Positions 59,824 through 64,000 of a stretch of DNA of 64,000 nt are shown here, piece after piece. The position numbers were made by a program, and so were the translations under genes. The notes under the pieces were generated by a model. That model did not search any database. It had not been told where the DNA came from and worked only from the letters and a program-made list of their open reading frames with translations. Each line of letters opens with the position of its first letter. Positions within the stretch are counted from its first letter, which is position 1. This DNA is from Acidimicrobiales bacterium (lineage in GTDB: Bacteria > Actinomycetota > Acidimicrobiia > Acidimicrobiales > MedAcidi-G1). Location of the stretch: contig JASLKK010000004.1 of NCBI GenBank assembly GCA_030747595.1, positions 62,001 through 126,000 of the forward strand, given 5' to 3'.

Positions 59824-60159
59824 AACAAATGTTGGGCACGTGGTGACCGTGGGGCATAGGTTCGCGATTACCGACGAGAGGAGGTGGTCCAGATCAGTAG
59901 TGATTCTTCCAGTAAACGATGTGGGACTTCGGAGGTGGGCGGCCGCTGAGCGGCGCTGGGCCATTCGGCGAAATCCACGCCGACCCACCCTCGGGACCCG
60001 ACCGCCGGCACTGGTCCCCGCCGGCACGAACGGTCGCTCCCGTGAATCCCAGATGAAACTGAAGTCAAGAGTTCCGGCGTGGGGGCGTGTCCGACTGGAC
60101 ACGTCCTCCGTCGCGTTCCGGGGGTTCCTCAATCAACCCCCGGGGGTAACGTCGGTGGC
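59824..60159. other. Gene-free stretch of about 336 bp
   Basis: No convincing CDS. It holds two short hairpins, CGTGTCC/GGACACG at 60086-60103 and GGGGGTT/AACCCCC at about 60120-60142. The TAACGT -10 of the next gene is at 60147-60152. Antisense ORFs here are Arg- and Pro-rich and look non-coding. Confidence 0.6.
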
Positions 60160-60363
60160 ATGGATCGACCGTCGGCATTCGCCCATCACCGCTTCATCGG
60201 CGACAAACGGACCCAGCAGGTCTACGACCTGGACGAGGTGGCCGACGAGGACGCCATGGCGGTGGTTCTCGACGAGTTGATGGCCAGCGAACGCTTTCTG
60301 TGCTTTGGACCGGATTCGCTGGCCGAGGCCCGCAACCGGGGCTACCGACTCCGCAGAGTCTGA
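60160..60363 (+). CDS. Small conserved-looking protein preceding the DMSP-lyase-like gene
   Basis: A 67-residue protein with an acidic middle (YDLDEVADEDAMAVVLDELMASERFLCFGPD) and a basic C-terminus (AEARNRGYRLRRV). TAACGT lies 7 nt before ATG 60160, so it may be leaderless. It ends 8 nt before the TTG of the next gene, so both are in one transcript. No known domain. A regulator or partner of the next gene is possible but unproven. Confidence 0.65.
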   Translation: MDRPSAFAHHRFIGDKRTQQVYDLDEVADEDAMAVVLDELMASERFLCFGPDSLAEARNRGYRLRRV

Positions 60364-60371
60364 CCGGCGAC

Positions 60372-61013
60372 TTGTCTCGAGACCCGGTCGGTGCCCTGCG
60401 CCGAGACCTAGTGGTCGCCCTAGTCGGCTTCTACAACGGCCATCCGGATGCCGAGCGCTTTCCGATGTTGGCTGAGGTAGGCGGGCACCTCACCGATGCC
60501 CTGGAGGGCGGAGGCCTGGCTAGTCCCGACCCGGTCCGGCTTCCAGTGGCGCATCTGCTCGACGAGGTTGACCCTCGGAGCGACGTGCTAGGTGTCGAGT
60601 CGGTGCTACGGGCCTTTGCCGCGGCGGCGCCGATCCTGCGCTGGGTCCAGACACCTGCGTACCGGGCGACCCTCTCGCAGCACTACCTCGACAACTACGG
60701 CTATGTGCGGGTCATCGGCCGCGGCGGCCTGGTGGAGTCGTCACTGGTGAGCGCTGGCCTCGGCATCTGGGGTGCCGGACTGCACTACCCCCGCCACGAG
60801 CATCCGGCCGAGGAGACGTACCACGTGCTCCACGGGGCGGCGAGATTCCAACGAGGAGACGGCCCGTTCGAGACCAAGAGGGTGGGGGAGTCGGTTCACC
60901 ACCAGCCCTGGGAACGTCACGCTCAGAGGTTTGGCGACGAGACGTGTGTGCTGCTCTGGGCGTGGACGGGCGATGTGACCGTTGACGCCCGCCTCATTCC
61001 CGACGAGGACTGA
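60372..61013 (+). CDS. Dimethylsulfoniopropionate lyase-like cupin
   Basis: A 213-residue protein with a C-terminal cupin. LHYPRHEHPAEETYHVLHG contains H144, E148 and Y150 in the H-xxx-E-x-Y spacing of DddQ/DddL-type DMSP lyases, and H176, H177 and H183 follow in ESVHHQPWERHAQRF. The N-terminal part, with NYGYVRVIG before the barrel, also suits that family, as does the size. Such enzymes release dimethyl sulfide and acrylate from DMSP. TTG 60372 gives this length; GTG 60300 overlaps the small upstream gene. Acrylate-detoxifying genes are not adjacent. It could instead act on a related substrate. Confidence 0.62.
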   Translation: MSRDPVGALRRDLVVALVGFYNGHPDAERFPMLAEVGGHLTDALEGGGLASPDPVRLPVAHLLDEVDPRSDVLGVESVLRAFAAAAPILRWVQTPAYRATLSQHYLDNYGYVRVIGRGGLVESSLVSAGLGIWGAGLHYPRHEHPAEETYHVLHGAARFQRGDGPFETKRVGESVHHQPWERHAQRFGDETCVLLWAWTGDVTVDARLIPDED

Positions 61014-61253
61014 ACCCCCGGTCAGGTTGGGTAGTGGGCTCCAATAGATTCGATCAGCGTTGGCCGGTCAAGGACGCGTGGATCGTCCGCTAACCGGGAG
61101 TTCACCGGATGGATACCTGCGAAACAGGCCTTCACATCGGACAACTCGCCCTACTGCCCGTCGTCTCCGACCCGCTTTGGACTGCCACACGGCGCCCAGA
61201 TCGCCTCGCATTCGCCCGGAAATCGTTCATGGCTTATGTGCTTCAATTGGGTG

Positions 61254-62024
61254 ATGGACCGTAGGCGCCCTATCGGCCATGTCCAATCGAACCGGATCGT
61301 TTGGGACAACTGGGCTGACGAGTACGTGGCGGCGGGCCGGCGGGCCTGGGGTGATGCTCAGCCCAGATGGGGGATTTACGGCAGCCCAGAGTCTGCGGTT
61401 GGATTAGTCGACACCTTCGATGGTGGCGATGTGATCGAGTTGGGGTGCGGAACGGCTTATGTTTCGGCGTGGCTGGCACGACGCGGCGGACAACCGGTCG
61501 GGCTCGACAATTCGGAGGCGCAACTAGCGACTGCGGCGAGTTTCCAGAAAGAGTTCGACCTGCGGTTTCCGCTCATTCACGGCGATGCGGAGAGGTTGCC
61601 GTTCGCCGACGAGAGCTTCGACTTTGCGATCTCCGAGTACGGAGCGGCCATCTGGTGTGATCCGTACCGGTGGCTCCCCGAGGCGGCGAGAGTGCTGCGC
61701 CCCGGAGGCCGCCTGGCGTTTCTAGGAAACTCCGTGTTGATGACACTTTGTGTGTTCGACGACAACGAGCCAGCTAGTGACCGATTGCAGCGCCCGCAAT
61801 TCGGCATGCACCGGTTTGAGTGGCCAGATGATCCAGGGGTCGAGTTCCACATCTCCCACGGTGACCGCATCCGACTCTTGCGTGATTGCGGGTTCGAAGT
61901 CGAAAACCTCATCGAACTTCAACCACCTGTCGAAGCCGAAGAAACTCGCTATCCGTTCGTGCAACTCGACTGGGCAAGGCAATGGCCGGTCGAGGAAGCG
62001 TGGATCGTCCGCAAGACGGGCTGA
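61254..62024 (+). CDS. Class I SAM-dependent methyltransferase
   Basis: A 256-residue methyltransferase with motif I DVIELGCGTAYVSAWLA near 59-75, the acidic loop GLDNSEAQ and a motif IV-like DFAISEYGAAIW. The substrate is unknown. ATG 61236 is also in frame, but ATG 61254 gives the usual N-terminus (MDRRRPIGHVQSNRIVWDNWADEY). About 240 bp upstream separate it from the DMSP-lyase-like gene. It is more A/T-rich than neighbouring genes. Confidence 0.85.
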   Translation: MDRRRPIGHVQSNRIVWDNWADEYVAAGRRAWGDAQPRWGIYGSPESAVGLVDTFDGGDVIELGCGTAYVSAWLARRGGQPVGLDNSEAQLATAASFQKEFDLRFPLIHGDAERLPFADESFDFAISEYGAAIWCDPYRWLPEAARVLRPGGRLAFLGNSVLMTLCVFDDNEPASDRLQRPQFGMHRFEWPDDPGVEFHISHGDRIRLLRDCGFEVENLIELQPPVEAEETRYPFVQLDWARQWPVEEAWIVRKTG

Positions 62025-62113
62025 CCAAGGTGGCCGGAGCTCGTGCGCCGGCTTCGCTGCACTGGCTGGTCTGAACCTGAGCGAAGACCACCCCGTGGGG
62101 ATCAGGACGTTGT

Positions 62114-63310
62114 CTAGGCGGTGGCCAGAGCCCGTTCGAGGTCCGCCACCAGGTCTTCGACGGACTCGATACCCACCGAGATCCGAATCAGGTCGTCCGG
62201 TACCTCGAGGGCCGACCCTGCAGCCGAAGCATGGGTCATCACGCCGGGGTGCTCGATGAGCGATTCCACGGCACCGAGCGACTCGGCGAGGGTGAACACT
62301 TCGGTGCTGACCGCCACTTTCTCGGCGGCTTCCCGTCCTCCAGCGAGACGAAACGACACCATGCCTCCAAAGCCGTCCATCTGTCGTCCGGCGATCTCAT
62401 GACCTGGGTGTCCCTCGAGCCCCGGGTAGAGCACGTGGGACACTCGGGGGTGTTGGACTAGAACCTCGACGATGGTCGACGCGTTGGTGCAGTGCCGGTC
62501 CATGCGCACAGCCAGGGTCTTCATGCCCCGTAGCACCAGGTAGCAGTCAAATGGCCCAGGGACGGCACCCACCGCGTTCTGAACGAAGCCCAGATGGTCG
62601 GCGATCCGGTTGTCTGAGGTGGCGACGAAGCCGCCGACTACGTCGCTGTGGCCCCCGAGGTACTTGGTCGCCGAGTGCACTACGGCGTCAGCACCAAGGG
62701 AGATCGGGCGTTGAAGGTAGGGCGTGGCAAAGGTGTTGTCGACCACCACGGTTCCTCCGAGCTCGTGGACAACGTCGGCAACTCGGTCGATGTCGATCAC
62801 GGTAAGCAGCGGGTTGGTGGGGGTTTCAAGCCATACCATTCGGGTCTCGGGTGTCCAAGAATCCCGAATGGCGTCCGGATTTGTCAGGTCGACCGCAGTG
62901 TGTCGGATTCCCGTGGCTCCATGGACCTTCGAGATCAGACGGAACGTTCCGCCGTATGCATCGTCTCCCAGTAAGACCTGATCTCCGGGCTCGAGCATTC
63001 GCAACAGGGCGTCCTCGGCGGCCAGCCCACTTGCGAAGGCGAAGCCGTGCGATGCCCCCTCCAAGCTGGCTAGGCACTCTTCATAGGCGTGCCGGGTTGG
63101 GTTTCCGGTCCGTGCGTATTCGTAGCCAAACTTTGGTTCTCCCACGGCATCCTGGGCGAACGTGGTCGACAGGGCTATCGGAGTGACTACTCCTCCGGTT
63201 CGGGGATCATGTGGCTGCCCAGCGCGGACAGCCCGCGTCTCAAATCCGTAGTCGTCCGGGTTCTCGAATCCCGAAAGCAAGGGGTCACCTCCCATGGCAG
63301 GCCCAGTCAC
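62114..63310 (-). CDS. metB: Cystathionine gamma-synthase/lyase
   Basis: A 398-residue PLP enzyme of the Cys/Met family without the MetY insert. K216 in HSATKYLGG binds PLP, YEYARTGNPTRHAYEECLASLEG is the substrate region, and NTFATPYLQRPISLGAD is conserved. Directly after a cystathionine beta-synthase gene, it probably acts as a gamma-lyase in reverse transsulfuration, but synthase activity cannot be excluded. GTG 63310 has AGAGGAC upstream; ATG 63295 is the alternative. Confidence 0.92.
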   Translation of the reverse strand: MTGPAMGGDPLLSGFENPDDYGFETRAVRAGQPHDPRTGGVVTPIALSTTFAQDAVGEPKFGYEYARTGNPTRHAYEECLASLEGASHGFAFASGLAAEDALLRMLEPGDQVLLGDDAYGGTFRLISKVHGATGIRHTAVDLTNPDAIRDSWTPETRMVWLETPTNPLLTVIDIDRVADVVHELGGTVVVDNTFATPYLQRPISLGADAVVHSATKYLGGHSDVVGGFVATSDNRIADHLGFVQNAVGAVPGPFDCYLVLRGMKTLAVRMDRHCTNASTIVEVLVQHPRVSHVLYPGLEGHPGHEIAGRQMDGFGGMVSFRLAGGREAAEKVAVSTEVFTLAESLGAVESLIEHPGVMTHASAAGSALEVPDDLIRISVGIESVEDLVADLERALATA

Positions 63311-63311
63311 T

Positions 63312-64000
63312 TCAGGTCCTCTCGTCGTGGGGGGACAAGAAGCCCAGGAGGTCGGTTCGCGACACGATCGTTCTGGGTCTCCCACCCTCGAGGACCAGCA
63401 GCGCCGGGGCATGCTCAAGCAGTTCGGCGGCCCTGTCGATTGGCTCACCGGCCCCGATGGTTGGTAGGGCGGTCTGCATGACGTCCTCAACCGGCTTGTC
63501 CAGAATCTCGTCGGACTGGTAACTCTGGGTCATCAGCCAGAGTTCGGATACCGAACCAATCACTTCGGCGGCCGACAGCGGCATCTCGCCCTTGGCCACT
63601 GCGATCTGGGACACCCCGTACTTGCGCATAGTCAGCGCTGCGTCGCGCACAGTGTCTTCCGGACTGACATAGATGAGCTCTGGCAGATCACCGACGCGGG
63701 TTTCAAGGAGGTCGGAGATCACCGTGCCGTCCACTCGGTCGAATCCCATGGTGGCCATCCACCCGTCGTCGAACACCTTGGTCAGGTAGCCGCGCCCAGA
63801 ATCAGGGACCAGTACGACCACCAGATCATCTGCGGTCAACCCGGCAGCCACCTCGAGCGCTGCGGCGACTGCAGTGCCCCCCGACCCGCCGATCAGCAGC
63901 CCTTCCTCTCGGGTGACGCGGTGGGCCATGGCGAACGAATCGGCATCGCTCACCGGCACCGTCGCGTCGACCACGTCAGGGTGGTAGGTATCGGGCCAGA
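63312..64000 (-). CDS. Cystathionine beta-synthase, N-terminus cut by the window edge
   Basis: The C-terminal 229 residues are present and the frame is open to base 64000. The PLP part has REEGLLIGGSGGTAVAAALEVA, the CBS and cysteine synthase phosphate loop, and SGRGYLTKVFDDGWMATMGF. Two CBS repeats follow, one near VSPEDTVRDAALTMRKYGVSQIAVAKG and one near PTIGAGEPIDRAAELLEHAPALLVLEGG. With metB downstream it converts homocysteine and serine to cysteine. Confidence 0.9.
   Translation of the reverse strand, partial: WPDTYHPDVVDATVPVSDADSFAMAHRVTREEGLLIGGSGGTAVAAALEVAAGLTADDLVVVLVPDSGRGYLTKVFDDGWMATMGFDRVDGTVISDLLETRVGDLPELIYVSPEDTVRDAALTMRKYGVSQIAVAKGEMPLSAAEVIGSVSELWLMTQSYQSDEILDKPVEDVMQTALPTIGAGEPIDRAAELLEHAPALLVLEGGRPRTIVSRTDLLGFLSPHDERT

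Overview
The window is GC-rich (roughly two-thirds GC by eye, not computed) and looks actinobacterial, most likely a marine Acidimicrobiia-type genome. The evidence is a homodimeric AceE-type pyruvate dehydrogenase, many acyl-CoA and CoA-transferase genes, an HhH-GPD protein of a type typical of actinobacteria, short operons with ATGA/GTGA overlaps, and at least sixteen start codons with a TANNNT -10 box only 6-8 nt upstream, which is the actinobacterial leaderless signature. A DMSP-lyase-like cupin and GDP-fucose synthase fit a marine lifestyle. The lineage assignment is inference.

Layout. 0-10.7 kb: end of a hypothetical gene, proS, acyl-CoA dehydrogenase, alpha/beta hydrolase with metY, a beta-hydroxyacid dehydrogenase and oxidoreductase pair, fabH-like, and a DsbB-like/TlpA-like oxidative folding pair. 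10.8-20.7 kb: an accessory block (cupin, VOC protein, ZIP metal transporter with a GHDD repeat tail, a DrrA-like ABC exporter with two permeases, two paralogous alpha/beta hydrolases around a Zn alcohol dehydrogenase and a CoA-transferase). It ends next to the 3' end of tmRNA and carries 17-bp direct repeats at 12094 and 20654. 20.7-31 kb: housekeeping: ssrA and smpB, JAMM protease, rph, rdgB, a PAS-GGDEF-EAL protein, tRNA-Leu, clpP, rpe, aceK. 31-41.8 kb: catabolic genes (two SnoaL-like, class V aminotransferase-like, SDR, CoA-transferase, phosphotransferase, enoyl-CoA hydratase, amidohydrolase, acyl-CoA carboxylase and biotin carrier), with selD in between. 42-48.8 kb: a split Fe-S cluster assembly locus, sufD-Rieske-sufC on + facing sufC-sufS-sufU on -. 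48.8-64 kb: metallo-beta-lactamase protein, acyl-CoA dehydrogenase, GDP-fucose synthase, HhH-GPD protein, aceE, rnhA, CobW GTPase, YtcJ-like amidohydrolase, the DMSP-lyase-like gene, a methyltransferase, and the cbs-metB transsulfuration pair.

How the genes work together. Methionine and cysteine can be made by direct sulfhydrylation (MetY) and by transsulfuration (Cbs and MetB). SufS, SufU, SufC and SufD build Fe-S clusters. SmpB and tmRNA rescue stalled ribosomes, and ClpP is a likely protease for tagged products. SelD makes selenophosphate and appears to be a selenoprotein itself: an in-frame UGA at 35546 replaces its catalytic Cys. AceK implies phospho-control of isocitrate dehydrogenase and so a glyoxylate-shunt branch point.

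No CRISPR array, transposase, integrase, rRNA or origin was seen.
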